Below, piece by piece: positions 1 through 8,464 of a DNA stretch of 64,000 nucleotides (position 1 is the first letter of the stretch; each line of letters starts with the position of its first letter). Source of the stretch: Spirosoma panaciterrae DSM 21099 (lineage in GTDB: Bacteria > Bacteroidota > Bacteroidia > Cytophagales > Spirosomataceae). The stretch covers positions 62,001 through 126,000 of the forward strand of contig NZ_KB893244.1 of the NCBI RefSeq assembly GCF_000374025.1, in the 5' to 3' direction. The translations under genes were made by a program, and so were the position numbers. The notes under the pieces were generated by a model. That model worked only from the letters and a program-made list of their open reading frames with translations. It searched no databases and was not told the origin of the DNA.

Positions 1-257
1 AACAGGCGCAGGGGCAGAATGTGTACGTAAAAACCTATGGCTACCATAGTTATGGGCCATTCTTTTATACGATGAAACCGCCTGTAACTAATCCGAATGC
101 TTATAACGACGATTGGCTGCTGCGGGGTAAGATCGATAAAGATGTACTCTTCATTCGGCATGCATCCGAGCAGCCCACGCTTCTCGACTCGCTACCCGAT
201 GTGAAGAAAACGGGTCAGGAGAACGGGTTTGTTTTCTATCGTCGGCAAGCGAAATAG
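1..257 (+). CDS. C-terminal end of a GT39/ArnT-like membrane glycosyltransferase (partial)
   Basis: The reading frame is open from the left edge of the window (codons in frame from base 3) and ends at the TAA at 255-257, so only about 85 C-terminal residues are present. The visible part is soluble, with an aromatic stretch (YGYHSYGPFFY), a WLLRGKIDKDVLF segment and a GFVFYRR ending. From memory this resembles the periplasmic tail of Bacteroidota dolichyl-phosphate-mannose/ArnT-like glycosyltransferases, which transfer sugars from polyprenyl-phosphate donors. No catalytic part is in view, so the family call is tentative. It is followed by a lipoprotein on the same strand after about 100 bases. 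Confidence 0.5.
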   Translation, partial: QAQGQNVYVKTYGYHSYGPFFYTMKPPVTNPNAYNDDWLLRGKIDKDVLFIRHASEQPTLLDSLPDVKKTGQENGFVFYRRQAK

Positions 258-356
258 GGCCGACTAGCTGTTCAACCATCCTGACCAACAGTTGTGGCAA
301 TTTGGCATTGAATCGCTTTGCAAAACCGTATGGGCTGCCCGTTCGTTATAAAGCGT

Positions 357-782
357 ATGGCTACGTCTCTACGATCAACTCAACGTTCCCCGTTATACCG
401 GGGCTTCTGGCAAACAGCCAACTCTGGATGGCTTTTTATGGTTCTGCTTGGTTTGTCGGCCTGCAGCCGCTCCGAAACCGGAACAAAAAAGCGACTGACC
501 ATCGATGTGGGGCAGATCAGGGAAATATCCATACCCAGCCGGGGCGATGGAACATCGGAACTGATCGGTACGTCGGATAATCAGGAAGTGGTGGATGTGT
601 CCCGGCAGCAGCTTGCGCCTGCGGTGGATACGCTGAAGCATACGAACGACGGCCCGACGGTGTTCCAGATCAAGGGCGTTACGGTCGGAACGGCTACGGT
701 TGTATTCTCAACAAAGCCTCTGAATCAGCCGGGACAGGGGCGGCCCATTCGTACATATGTGGTGCAGGTGAGGGCGAAATAA
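357..782 (+). CDS. Small predicted lipoprotein, function unknown
   Basis: A protein of about 141 residues with a hydrophobic stretch ending in a lipobox (LLGLSAC, Cys about residue 36 from the ATG at 357), so it is probably lipid-anchored in the envelope. The mature part is beta-rich (TIDVGQIREISIP near the start, FQIKGVTVGTATVVFS and YVVQVRAK near the end), which looks like a single Ig-like or Big-type sandwich domain. I do not recognise a specific family. Alternative starts are ATG 330 and TTG 318; 357 gives the shortest leader, which is still longer than usual. It ends about 50 bases before a convergent gene. Confidence 0.6.
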   Translation: MATSLRSTQRSPLYRGFWQTANSGWLFMVLLGLSACSRSETGTKKRLTIDVGQIREISIPSRGDGTSELIGTSDNQEVVDVSRQQLAPAVDTLKHTNDGPTVFQIKGVTVGTATVVFSTKPLNQPGQGRPIRTYVVQVRAK

Positions 783-832
783 ATCCGTTAAGCCCCAAGG
801 TTCAACTGGTTCTCTGTTCGTTTTAGACGGGG

Positions 833-1171
833 TCAATCTTTTAGTATCAGGGCCGCTAATTCGCTTATGAAAGCCACTATGGTGAGGGCTATGGCCAAAC
901 GAGTATAACCTGTTCGATACAACAGAAAAAAAGCCAGGCCAAACATGAGCAGTACGAATAAACTATGGTAGGGGAAGCCGAGCTGGTGGCTTGAGCGGGG
1001 TGCTGCAAAAATACCCCATAGCGTGGCGGCAGCCAGTGGAAGGCCGATGGCTAACAGATATTTTCCGTATGGGTGCTGGCTCAGATGGAACCCCGCGTAT
1101 CCATAAGCTCCCAGCATGCAGAGTTCCAGTAAGAAATAAATGGTTTGGTGCAGTCCTTTCAATAGTTGCAT
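833..1171 (-). CDS. YrdB-like DUF2568 membrane protein
   Basis: A 112-residue protein with four hydrophobic helices and little else: an N-terminal helix with LLELCMLGAYGYAGF, a second around LLAIGLPLAAATLWGIF followed by an APRSS loop, then two C-terminal helices. The four-helix layout and the WGxFAAPRS loop match the DUF2568/YrdB family of small inner-membrane proteins, whose role is unknown. It reads towards the preceding lipoprotein and is downstream of the acetamidase-like gene on the same strand, separated by 103 bases that contain an inverted repeat, so it is probably transcribed on its own. Confidence 0.75.
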   Translation of the reverse strand: MQLLKGLHQTIYFLLELCMLGAYGYAGFHLSQHPYGKYLLAIGLPLAAATLWGIFAAPRSSHQLGFPYHSLFVLLMFGLAFFLLYRTGYTRLAIALTIVAFISELAALILKD

Positions 1172-1196
1172 GAATGATCGTGATTGAATGGGTGTG

Positions 1197-1264
1197 ATTC
1201 CGGCCAGAAGGCGGAGTTGCCAATCGGGCGGATCAGAAATAGAGGATTCCTTTCTGGCCGGAAT
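1197..1264 (-). terminator. 13-bp inverted repeat downstream of the acetamidase-like gene
   Basis: Perfect 13-bp arms at 1197-1209 and 1252-1264 (ATTCCGGCCAGAA and its complement) separated by 42 bases, starting 11 bases after the stop codon of the minus-strand gene at 1275. The position suggests a transcription end or 3' stabilising structure. There is no long T run and the loop is large, so the call is moderate. Confidence 0.45.
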
Positions 1265-1274
1265 ACCTGAAAAG

Positions 1275-2408
1275 TTAAGTCCAGAAGGTAAATTTCTTTT
1301 TTGTAAAGATCGATTTCGGGATCATGGCATGAACGCCCAGGGTTTGATCGACGACCTGGCTTACTTCAAAGTCGACGGCAGTGCTGGCAATGGACAGGGC
1401 TTCGTTGAACGTAAAGCCCAGTTCGTCCCGAATGAAGGCACAGGCTTCTGACAGCGCGTTTTTCATGGCTTTGTTCAGGTCTTTATCCAGCCCGACGGCA
1501 ATGAAATGAGTTGGCGTTTCGGCGCGGGGGTTTTTCAGCGTTTTGCCTTTGTGCACAATAAACTTCACGGTTAGGTTGACAGCCGTTTCGATGGCAACCC
1601 CACTCACTTCCCCATTGCCCTGTGCCCCATGCCCATCACCTGTGGTAAACAAGCCGCCGGGCACCGATACGGGCAGAAATAAGGTTGTTCCTTTCGTAAG
1701 GTGCTTGATGTCGAGATTGCCCCCGTAAAAATTGGGCGGGATTGAACTCTGGTGACCCATATCGGCTGGGGGCGATAATGCCATAACACCCATAAACGGT
1801 TTCAGCGGAATGTCGATGCCCTCTCGGAAGGTTGCGGTCTTTCGTTTCATATCGTATCGATATACGAACGTTTCGCGGGTTTTTACCTCGTCGGGTATGC
1901 CGCCACCACCCGGCCAGACACTGTTGACGCCGAACGGAGCGGGAAACGTCAGGTCGAGGATACGGATTTCGAGGCTGTCGCCCGGCTGAGCACCGTCAAT
2001 GTAGACAGGCCCGGTCAGCATATGCCCCCGAATGCCGGAAGGTTCCGGTTTCACATTCTTCAGAATGGCAATTACCTCCTGCGCGTGCTGGTCGATCGGC
2101 AGATTGTTTTTGGTATAAAATTCCTCGGGATTAGTCCGGCTAACGCCCGAAGGGTTTACTGTCTGAATTTCAACCACGTCGCCATCGGCTACCCTGGCTA
2201 CGGGAGGGACATCCGCGCCAAAATACCCCCACACCATGTTTTCGGGCAGGGAGCGAACGACATGATCAGGTTTAATGGGTTGTGCATGAGCTAAGTGGGG
2301 TGATGTTGATTCAGCCAATGGATACGCATGGGCGGTTAGCGGGCTGACTGAAAGAGCGGCCAGTCCGTTGCGGGTTGTCTGAAGGAAGGAACGTCGGGTT
2401 GTTTTCAT
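1275..2408 (-). CDS. Acetamidase/formamidase family hydrolase with Tat-like leader
   Basis: A 377-residue protein of the FmdA/AmdA acetamidase/formamidase family, which hydrolyses short-chain amides to ammonia and the carboxylate. The N-terminus (TRRSFLQTTRNG, then a hydrophobic stretch and an Ala-rich cleavage region near residue 28) looks like a Tat signal, so the enzyme is probably exported. Family-typical stretches include NPSG near the start, GxHMLTGPVYIDGAQPGDSLEI in the middle and GDGHGAQGNGEVSG, which in the family contributes acidic and His metal/active-site residues. It stands alone on the minus strand and diverges from a DHA2 exporter. The real substrate cannot be read from the sequence. 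Confidence 0.85.
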   Translation of the reverse strand: MKTTRRSFLQTTRNGLAALSVSPLTAHAYPLAESTSPHLAHAQPIKPDHVVRSLPENMVWGYFGADVPPVARVADGDVVEIQTVNPSGVSRTNPEEFYTKNNLPIDQHAQEVIAILKNVKPEPSGIRGHMLTGPVYIDGAQPGDSLEIRILDLTFPAPFGVNSVWPGGGGIPDEVKTRETFVYRYDMKRKTATFREGIDIPLKPFMGVMALSPPADMGHQSSIPPNFYGGNLDIKHLTKGTTLFLPVSVPGGLFTTGDGHGAQGNGEVSGVAIETAVNLTVKFIVHKGKTLKNPRAETPTHFIAVGLDKDLNKAMKNALSEACAFIRDELGFTFNEALSIASTAVDFEVSQVVDQTLGVHAMIPKSIFTKKKFTFWT

Positions 2409-2565
2409 CAGGTTGATCGACTAGTTTGTATCAGAAAATGAGCGTACTAAGATAAAAAATCGGCATTCAGTTGCTTCGTTAACAGGCATTTTGTCGTCGA
2501 TTTTAATCGGAATTGCCCGAAACAACCCGGCGTATTAACCTGTTACCTTCCCGAAGTAACCTGTA

Positions 2566-4026
2566 TTGCCTGTGTCATCGCCCACTTCCTCCCTCAAATC
2601 ATCATCGTCGCCCAATAAATGGATTATTCTGGGAACGGTCATGTTCGGCACGTTCATGTCGACACTCGACAGTAGCATTGTCAACATTGCCCTCCCGACG
2701 ATTCGCCGGGAACTGGCGGCTGGCGATAGTGTGGAATGGATTGTCCTATGCTACCTGCTGACGACCACCAGTACGCTACTGATTATGGGTAAACTGTCGG
2801 ATTGGGTCGGTCGCAGACAGCTGTACATTACTGGCTTCTGTGTGTTTGTGCTGGGGTCGTTACTCTGTGGGCTGGCCTGGAGTTTATGGTCGCTGGTGGC
2901 GTTTCGGGTGGTGCAGGGGCTGGGGGCCGCCATGATCTTTGCCATTGGGCCAGCCATCATCAGCGATGCGTTTGCTGCGAACGAACGGGGGCAGGCGCTG
3001 GGATTTATGGGCTCTATTGTGGCCGCAGGGTCTAGTGCTGGTCCGGTGATAGGGGGGATATTGCTGGGGAAATTTGGCTGGACCAGTATTTTTTTTGTAA
3101 ACGTGCCCATTGGTCTGATCGCGATCTGGCGTGCCTGGACCATTTTGCCCGAAACGCCAAAAGCAAGCGGACAACGTTTCGATTTAGTTGGGGCAGGCTT
3201 GTTTCTGCTGGGCGTAATCTCGTTGCTGACCGGGCTTGATTTTGGGCCGGAACCCCGCTACGGATGGGACAGCCCCCTGGTGATTTCTCTGCTTGCTATT
3301 GGGGCTGTGCTGCTGGCACTGTTTCTGGTTTGGGAAATGCGGGTTAGTGAACCCATGCTACGATTGAGCCTATTCCGGATCTGGCCGTTTACATCGGCTA
3401 TTCTGGCGGCTTTTTGTGGGTTTGTTGCATCGGGTGGTAATTTATTTGTGATCCCTTTCTTTTTACAGCAACTCCTCGGCCTGAATCCCGAACGAGCCGG
3501 GCTGGTATTACTGGCTGGTCCGCTGACGCTTAGTCTGGTAGCTCCGGTAGGTGGTTATCTGTCGAGCCGTGTCAGTACGCGATGGCTGTCTAGTTTCGGG
3601 TTGTTGATAACGTCCTGTGGGTATTTTGCTTTTTCGTTTCTGGATACAGGTTGGCAATGGCAGGATGTAGTCTGGCGGAGTGCCCTGGTTAGTATGGGGT
3701 TTGGTCTATTCCAGTCGCCCAATAGTAGCAGCGCCCTCAACGCGGCTCCGCTGAATCAGCGGGGCATTGCCAGTAGTATTATCGCTTTTATGCGAAATCT
3801 GGGATTTGTTGTGGGCATTGCCTTAGCGGCTTCGGTCTGGTACAGTACGCGCAATCGATACGCTCTGGCGCATCAGATCAGTACAGAAGCTATTGAAGCA
3901 CAGTTGCTTGGGATGCATTATGCGTATCGGGTCATGGCAGGTCTGGTGCTAACGGGAGCCATCGTATCCTTTAGCCGTGGCCGGGCGGTAAAGCCATCTC
4001 CTACTGTGACGGTGTCGGAAGCGTAA
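2566..4026 (+). CDS. MFS drug exporter, DHA2 (EmrB/QacA) family
   Basis: A 486-residue major facilitator protein. The first helix carries the DHA2 signature (FMSTLDSSIVNIALPTI), followed by motif A in the 2-3 loop (GKLSDWVGRRQLY) and motif C in helix 5 (GSIVAAGSSAGPVIGG). About 14 hydrophobic helices are visible, as expected for proton-driven EmrB/QacA exporters of toxic organic compounds. The start is uncertain: TTG 2566 and GTG 2572 both leave a Ser-rich N-terminus before the first helix and there is no clear ATG upstream of it. Its stop codon lies inside a 32-bp inverted repeat shared with the convergent gene. Confidence 0.88.
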   Translation: MPVSSPTSSLKSSSSPNKWIILGTVMFGTFMSTLDSSIVNIALPTIRRELAAGDSVEWIVLCYLLTTTSTLLIMGKLSDWVGRRQLYITGFCVFVLGSLLCGLAWSLWSLVAFRVVQGLGAAMIFAIGPAIISDAFAANERGQALGFMGSIVAAGSSAGPVIGGILLGKFGWTSIFFVNVPIGLIAIWRAWTILPETPKASGQRFDLVGAGLFLLGVISLLTGLDFGPEPRYGWDSPLVISLLAIGAVLLALFLVWEMRVSEPMLRLSLFRIWPFTSAILAAFCGFVASGGNLFVIPFFLQQLLGLNPERAGLVLLAGPLTLSLVAPVGGYLSSRVSTRWLSSFGLLITSCGYFAFSFLDTGWQWQDVVWRSALVSMGFGLFQSPNSSSALNAAPLNQRGIASSIIAFMRNLGFVVGIALAASVWYSTRNRYALAHQISTEAIEAQLLGMHYAYRVMAGLVLTGAIVSFSRGRAVKPSPTVTVSEA

Positions 4027-4107
4027 TGCAGTAGCCCGGACATTCTACCCGCATAATTGTATTATTTAAAATCACTATGCGGGCAGAATGTCCGTGCTAC
4101 TGCATTA
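4024..4107. terminator. Long bidirectional hairpin containing both stop codons of a convergent pair
   Basis: Arms at 4024-4055 and 4076-4107 are complementary over 32 bases with two mismatches, with a 20-base AT-rich loop. The left arm begins with the TAA of the DHA2 exporter and the right arm ends with the TAA of the convergent Dabb gene, so both coding sequences end inside the structure. I read it as a bidirectional terminator or mRNA 3'-end stabiliser. Confidence 0.75.
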
Positions 4108-4506
4108 CCGCTTAGGGCCTATTGAATCGTAAATGACTACTTTTTCCCAGAGGTGAGCATAGTTGTTTCGGAAATCGTCGTGGATGGGGTGTTTCTGATA
4201 GGCTTCTTCATCGGCGGGGCTATCGAAAAAGCAGAGCCACGAATAGGCGTATTTCCGTTCGATAACCTCACGGTTTGTAGCCGCAGGGGTGCCAATATGA
4301 ACCAGTTTTATCGTCGGGCATTTGGCCAGTTTATTCAGACCTTCCAGCAACTTGGCTTTGTCGGCTTCGCTTCCCGGATTTTTCAGGTAAAACAGTACGT
4401 GGTGTACAAATAGTTGTCCGGCTTCGGGAGCTAGAGTCGGTAAACCGACACCTAGGCCCGCAGCAACACTGCTTTTGACAAAATTTCTTCGGGATTGATC
4501 GTTCAT
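4105..4506 (-). CDS. Dabb (stress-responsive A/B barrel) domain protein with Tat-like leader
   Basis: About 133 residues from the ATG at 4506. The N-terminus (DQSRRNFVKSSVAAGLGVG) is a twin-arginine type leader. The mature part is a single Dabb fold: FVHHVLFYLKNPGSE at its start, an LxxLxKLAKCPTIKLVHIGTPA centre and YSWLCFFDSPADEEAYQKHPIHDDF near the end, all typical of this ferredoxin-like family. Function is unknown; many Bacteroidota encode exported versions. The frame stays open upstream to 4578, but the twin-Arg motif immediately after the ATG at 4506 makes that the better start. Confidence 0.82.
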   Translation of the reverse strand: MNDQSRRNFVKSSVAAGLGVGLPTLAPEAGQLFVHHVLFYLKNPGSEADKAKLLEGLNKLAKCPTIKLVHIGTPAATNREVIERKYAYSWLCFFDSPADEEAYQKHPIHDDFRNNYAHLWEKVVIYDSIGPKR

Positions 4507-4689
4507 TGGAAATCTGGCTATTGAGTTGGTACAGGTTGATTTTTCAGCAAAAATGTCGAACGATTTATAGCCCCGCAAGTTTGCTGCTGATTTCAGAGAA
4601 CTAAGTCTATTAAACCTTTCAGCCTTCTAACTAGTCTTTTAAAAAGCTCTACATCTGATAGAGTTCTTTAACACGTAATTCACTCAACG

Positions 4690-5460
4690 ATGAAACGAAT
4701 AACAGGAATGATTTTTTGGCTATTTAGCCTCCCGCTGGTTACGCAGGCGCAAATCCGGCTGGATTCGAACCTGGTGAAAGCGGGACTGGAAGCCATCAGT
4801 TCGGCTACGTTATCCGATAAGCAGGTAGCAGACTACTCGCGGCAGGCTATGGTGCAAATGGATGCACAAAATCCGGTGGCTGGTCCTAATGATCCTTATA
4901 CTGTTCGACTGAACCGTATTGTTAGCCGTCATCATACAATTAGCGGTATACCCCTCAACTATAAAGTGTACAAAGTGAAAGATGTCAACGCGTTTGCCAC
5001 GGCCGATGGGAGCGTCCGGGTGTTTCAGGGGCTTATGGACATCATGACCGATACGGAGTTGCTGGCGGTGATGGGGCATGAAATTGGCCATGTCGCGAAT
5101 CATGACGTACGAGATGCCATGAAACGATCGCTACAACGGTCAGCCATTCGGGATGTGGCGTCGGCCAATTCGGGGGTAATTGGTAAGATTTCACGTTCGC
5201 AACTGGGCGATGTAGCCGATTATCTGGTCGGAGCCTCTTTTAGCCGGAAGCAGGAAACCGAAGCCGATGATTATAGCTATAGTTTTCTGAAACGAAATGG
5301 GTACAATGTGCTGGCCTTGGCTACCTCCTTCGAAAAACTGGCCAAGCTGAGTGGAGGCCAAAGCGGGAAAGTCGCTAGTATGCTGTCGAGCCACCCCGAC
5401 AGTAAGGTGCGTGCGCAACGGGTACGGGATCGTGCCCGCCGTGAGGGGTTGACGCGGTAA
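4690..5460 (+). CDS. M48 family zinc metalloprotease (secreted, Oma1/BepA-like)
   Basis: A 256-residue protein with a signal peptide (residues 1-20, ending TQA). The zinc motif HEIGH is at residues 130-134, with His130, His134 and catalytic Glu131; the third ligand is the Glu of the ExEAD motif at about 191. It is a compact M48B/C protease without membrane helices or TPR repeats. Relatives act in envelope or outer-membrane protein quality control. It precedes a strong hairpin and is probably monocistronic. Confidence 0.88.
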   Translation: MKRITGMIFWLFSLPLVTQAQIRLDSNLVKAGLEAISSATLSDKQVADYSRQAMVQMDAQNPVAGPNDPYTVRLNRIVSRHHTISGIPLNYKVYKVKDVNAFATADGSVRVFQGLMDIMTDTELLAVMGHEIGHVANHDVRDAMKRSLQRSAIRDVASANSGVIGKISRSQLGDVADYLVGASFSRKQETEADDYSYSFLKRNGYNVLALATSFEKLAKLSGGQSGKVASMLSSHPDSKVRAQRVRDRARREGLTR

Positions 5461-5463
5461 GTA

Positions 5464-5514
5464 GACCTAATTGGAAGATACAGCTCAATGGGGGGCTTAT
5501 CTTCCAATTAGGTC
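5464..5514 (+). terminator. 17-bp perfect hairpin after the M48 protease
   Basis: Arms 5464-5480 and 5498-5514 (GACCTAATTGGAAGATA and its exact complement) with a 17-base loop, beginning three bases after the stop codon. There is no T tract, but the perfect stem directly after a stop codon fits a transcription end. Confidence 0.65.
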
Positions 5515-5603
5515 AATCTGGTGAGAAATGGTTGTGCCAGAATGCGCATTTCAGACTAATTTGCAGGCCCATTTAGTAGCATGCATTTACTATTCGCCTG
5601 TTC

Positions 5604-6362
5604 ATGAGTATTCTTCTGTTGAAAGTAACCCTGATGCCTTCAGTGATCGCTCTGGTCACGCTGGCAGCTAGAAAATGGGGAAATCAACTGGGCGGCTTAA
5701 TTGGAAGTATGCCCTGGATAGCCGGGCCAATTCTGCTGTTTTTTATTCTGGAGCAGGGCAAAGACTTTGGCATCCATTCCATTCAGGGATCAATGACCGG
5801 AATACTGGCGTTGATCGCCTTTTGTTATAGTTACGCAACGTTTTCCCGGAACTTTACCTGGTTTCCTACACTGATGCTGTCGTATGGACTTTATACCGTT
5901 ACGGCGGTATGGTTCAACTATATACAGTTGAGCATAGGGATGAGTTACGGGCTAGTTATGGCGCTCGTATTCCTTTCGCTCTGGGCCTTCCCGACCCCAC
6001 CGATTCAACCCATTAAAGCCAGACGGTTGCCATTCGAGATACCCATTCGGATGCTGGTCGCTACGCTGTTTGTGCTGCTCATTACGGGCTTAGCCCGTAT
6101 ACTCGGCCCAACCTGGAGCGGTATTCTGACTCCCTTTCCCATCCTGACGTCTATTCTGGCTATTTTTTCGCACACGTTACAGGGTAGTCGGGCCACGATC
6201 ATGACCTTGCGTGGCTTGGTGATGGGCTTGCCTGGATTTACAACCTTTCTCTTTTTACAGGCGTTTTTGCTTGAACATTGTTCGGTGGCTGTGGCGTTTG
6301 GAGTCGGTTTTGTACTCAACGCCTTTATCAATCTGACAGCCAGCCGGATAGGGAACGTCTGA
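5604..6362 (+). CDS. Polytopic membrane protein of unknown function
   Basis: A 252-residue, very hydrophobic protein with about eight predicted helices spanning nearly its full length. The first pair is separated by ARKWGNQLGGLIGSMPWIAGP, a Gly-rich motif that looks functionally conserved, and a matching helix pair (GILTPFPILTSILAIF) sits in the second half, suggesting two repeated halves. I do not recognise a named family with confidence. It lies about 30 bases upstream of the nucleotide-sugar dehydrogenase on the same strand and may be cotranscribed with it. Confidence 0.7.
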   Translation: MSILLLKVTLMPSVIALVTLAARKWGNQLGGLIGSMPWIAGPILLFFILEQGKDFGIHSIQGSMTGILALIAFCYSYATFSRNFTWFPTLMLSYGLYTVTAVWFNYIQLSIGMSYGLVMALVFLSLWAFPTPPIQPIKARRLPFEIPIRMLVATLFVLLITGLARILGPTWSGILTPFPILTSILAIFSHTLQGSRATIMTLRGLVMGLPGFTTFLFLQAFLLEHCSVAVAFGVGFVLNAFINLTASRIGNV

Positions 6363-6394
6363 CAAGCGGAAAAGTGGCTACTCAATGTGTATGA

Positions 6395-7675
6395 ATGATG
6401 AATAGTAGAATGATGCAGCAGACAACTAAAGTTGGAATCATTGGATTAGGGTATGTTGGCTTACCCCTGGCTGTCGCTTTTGCCAGAAAATTCGCGGTAG
6501 TTGGCTATGACATTGATCAAGAACGTATTCGGCAGTTGCAACAAGGTCAGGATATAACCTGTACAATGAGCAAAGAGGAGCTGGCCAGAGCAGAGAATCT
6601 GGTGTTCAGTACAGAAGCGGCTGATCTGTCAGACTGTACCGTTTTTATTATCACCGTCCCAACCCCGATCGATGCGTTTAAAAAGCCGGATTTACAGTAT
6701 GTATTGGATGCGTCGGCTACGGTGGGCAAGCTCTTAAAAAAGGGCGATACCGTAATTTATGAATCGACGGTGTATCCAGGCTGTACTGAAGACGACTGCG
6801 TACCGGCTTTAGAACGTGCCAGTCAACTTATCTACAATCAGGACTTTTTCTGTGGGTACTCACCCGAACGCATTAGCCCTGGCGATACTGAACGAGCCCT
6901 TACGAAAATTTGCAAACTGACCTCAGGCTCGACACCGGAAACCGCCACCTTTGTTGACGACCTATATCGATCGATCATTGAGGCCGGAACCTATAAAGCG
7001 CCTTCTATCAAAGTAGCTGAAGCTGCCAAGGCGATCGAAAATGCCCAGCGTGATATAAATATCTCGTTCGTTAATGAATTGGCGCTCATCTTCGACCGGA
7101 TGGACATCGATACGCACGAGGTATTGGCAGCCGCCAGCACGAAATGGAACTTTCTGCCCTTTAAACCGGGGCTGGTGGGAGGCCATTGCATTGGTGTTGA
7201 TCCATACTATCTGGTACACAAAGCCCAAAACCTGGGGTATTATCCGCAGGTGATCGCATCCGGGCGGCTTGTGAACGATGGCATGGGGTTATTTGTCGCC
7301 AAGAAGATTCTAAAAAAACTAATCGCCAATGGGGTTTTGATCCACAGGAGCCGGGCGCTGATTCTGGGCATTACGTTCAAGGAAAACTGCCCAGACACGC
7401 GGAACACAAAAGTGGTCGATGTGTACCGTGAACTAACCGACTTCGGCCTGTCCGTCGATGTGTACGATCCGTGGGCGTCTCCACACTCTGTAAAACACGA
7501 GTATGGCATCGATCTGATTACAACGATTGACCAGACGTACGACGCTATTGTTCTGGCAGTTGCCCATGATCAATTCCTGACGCTGGATATAGCCGCCCTG
7601 AAAAAACAGAGAACCTCGGTTGTGTTCGATGTGAAGTCGGTTCTGGATAAATCAGTGGCCGATATGCGACTTTAA
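6395..7675 (+). CDS. Nucleotide-sugar dehydrogenase (TviB/WbpA type)
   Basis: A 426-residue UDP-glucose/GDP-mannose dehydrogenase family enzyme: NAD-binding GIIGLGYVGLPLA at residues 14-26, the TVPTPID motif of the first domain, catalytic Cys265 in GGHCIGVDPYYL, and a C-terminal substrate-binding domain (GITFKENCPDTRNTK). The CIGVDPYYL form and length match the Vi-antigen TviB / UDP-N-acetylhexosamine 6-dehydrogenase branch, which makes uronic acid sugars for capsule or O-antigen by two NAD-dependent oxidations. No glycosyltransferase or polysaccharide genes follow it, so it is an isolated copy. ATG 6395, 6398 and 6413 are all possible starts. Confidence 0.88.
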   Translation: MMNSRMMQQTTKVGIIGLGYVGLPLAVAFARKFAVVGYDIDQERIRQLQQGQDITCTMSKEELARAENLVFSTEAADLSDCTVFIITVPTPIDAFKKPDLQYVLDASATVGKLLKKGDTVIYESTVYPGCTEDDCVPALERASQLIYNQDFFCGYSPERISPGDTERALTKICKLTSGSTPETATFVDDLYRSIIEAGTYKAPSIKVAEAAKAIENAQRDINISFVNELALIFDRMDIDTHEVLAAASTKWNFLPFKPGLVGGHCIGVDPYYLVHKAQNLGYYPQVIASGRLVNDGMGLFVAKKILKKLIANGVLIHRSRALILGITFKENCPDTRNTKVVDVYRELTDFGLSVDVYDPWASPHSVKHEYGIDLITTIDQTYDAIVLAVAHDQFLTLDIAALKKQRTSVVFDVKSVLDKSVADMRL

Positions 7676-7683
7676 ACGACCAG

Positions 7684-7746
7684 ACCGCAAGGGTGCAATG
7701 ACGCAAGGCTACTAATTTATGCCTTGCGTCATTGCACCCTTGCGGT
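7684..7746. terminator. 26-bp perfect inverted repeat between convergent genes
   Basis: Arms 7684-7709 and 7721-7746 are perfectly complementary over 26 bases with an 11-base AT-rich loop; the outer bases 7680-7683 and 7747-7750 add three further pairs and one G-T. It fills the 86-base gap between the dehydrogenase (plus) and the VIT transporter (minus) and is probably a bidirectional terminator. The arms contain an internal near-repeat (GCAAGG twice), which may mark a dispersed palindromic element. Confidence 0.75.
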
Positions 7747-7761
7747 TTGGTAAATGATACC

Positions 7762-8463
7762 TCAACTGAAAAAATGGGCGACGCCAAAAGCAGCGGCAGC
7801 AGCCAGTGCCCCAATCAACGTTACCTTGAACGCTCCCGAAATGGGTGGCTGTCCCGTCACACTGCTTTTGAAATAGCCGAAAATAAACAGGCAGATCAGC
7901 GTGGATAAACAGGAATAGAGCAGAGCCAACGTCGGTGGATTAATGAAAAAATAGGGCGTGAGCGGTATCAGGCCACCAGCCACATAAGCCGAGCCAATGG
8001 TCAGTGCACTTTTGGTGGCCCGGTTGGGGTCGGGTTTTTCGAGGCCCAGTTCGTACTTCATCATAAAGTCGATCCATTTGGTTTTGTCCTTCGCCAGTTC
8101 GTCGGCAATCACAGCTTGCAGCGTCGGGCTAAGTCCCATATCGGCGAATACCTCACGCACTTCTTCTTTTTCGCGCTCAGGTACGGTTTCAACTTCCAGC
8201 GCTTCACGTCGACGTTCGGAGGTATAATGATCGGCTTCGGTACGACCCGCCAGATACCCGCCTAAACCCATGGCAATGGAACCGGCTACAATTTCGGCTA
8301 TCCCCGCCGTAACAACCAGTGATGAGTCGGCGACAGCCCCACTCAGACCAGCCGCCAGGGCGAAAGGAACGGTAAGGCCATCCGACATGCCGATCACAAT
8401 GTCGGAAATGAAATCGGAGCTTTGCAGATGCTCTTCCTGGTGATGCAGATGTAAGTTGGCCAT
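7762..8463 (-). CDS. VIT1/CCC1 family iron/manganese transporter
   Basis: A 233-residue membrane protein with the VIT1/CCC1 signature in its first helices (DIVIGMSDGLTVPFALAAGLSGA, then IAEIVAGSIAMGLGGYLAGRTEADHY), a central Glu-rich cytoplasmic segment (ERREALEVETVPEREKEEV), and three C-terminal helices. The family moves Fe2+ or Mn2+ out of the cytoplasm or into a store; the Glu-rich segment is the metal-binding domain in plant VIT1. The N-terminus has a His cluster (HLHHQEEH). It begins one base after the stop codon of the RND adaptor, so it is the last gene of the metal-efflux operon. Confidence 0.88.
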   Translation of the reverse strand: MANLHLHHQEEHLQSSDFISDIVIGMSDGLTVPFALAAGLSGAVADSSLVVTAGIAEIVAGSIAMGLGGYLAGRTEADHYTSERRREALEVETVPEREKEEVREVFADMGLSPTLQAVIADELAKDKTKWIDFMMKYELGLEKPDPNRATKSALTIGSAYVAGGLIPLTPYFFINPPTLALLYSCLSTLICLFIFGYFKSSVTGQPPISGAFKVTLIGALAAAAAFGVAHFFS

Positions 8464-8464
8464 G

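Noticed and set aside
7684..7746. Inverted repeat as insertion sequence ends
   Set aside because: Only 11 bases lie between the arms, there is no transposase and no target-site duplication.
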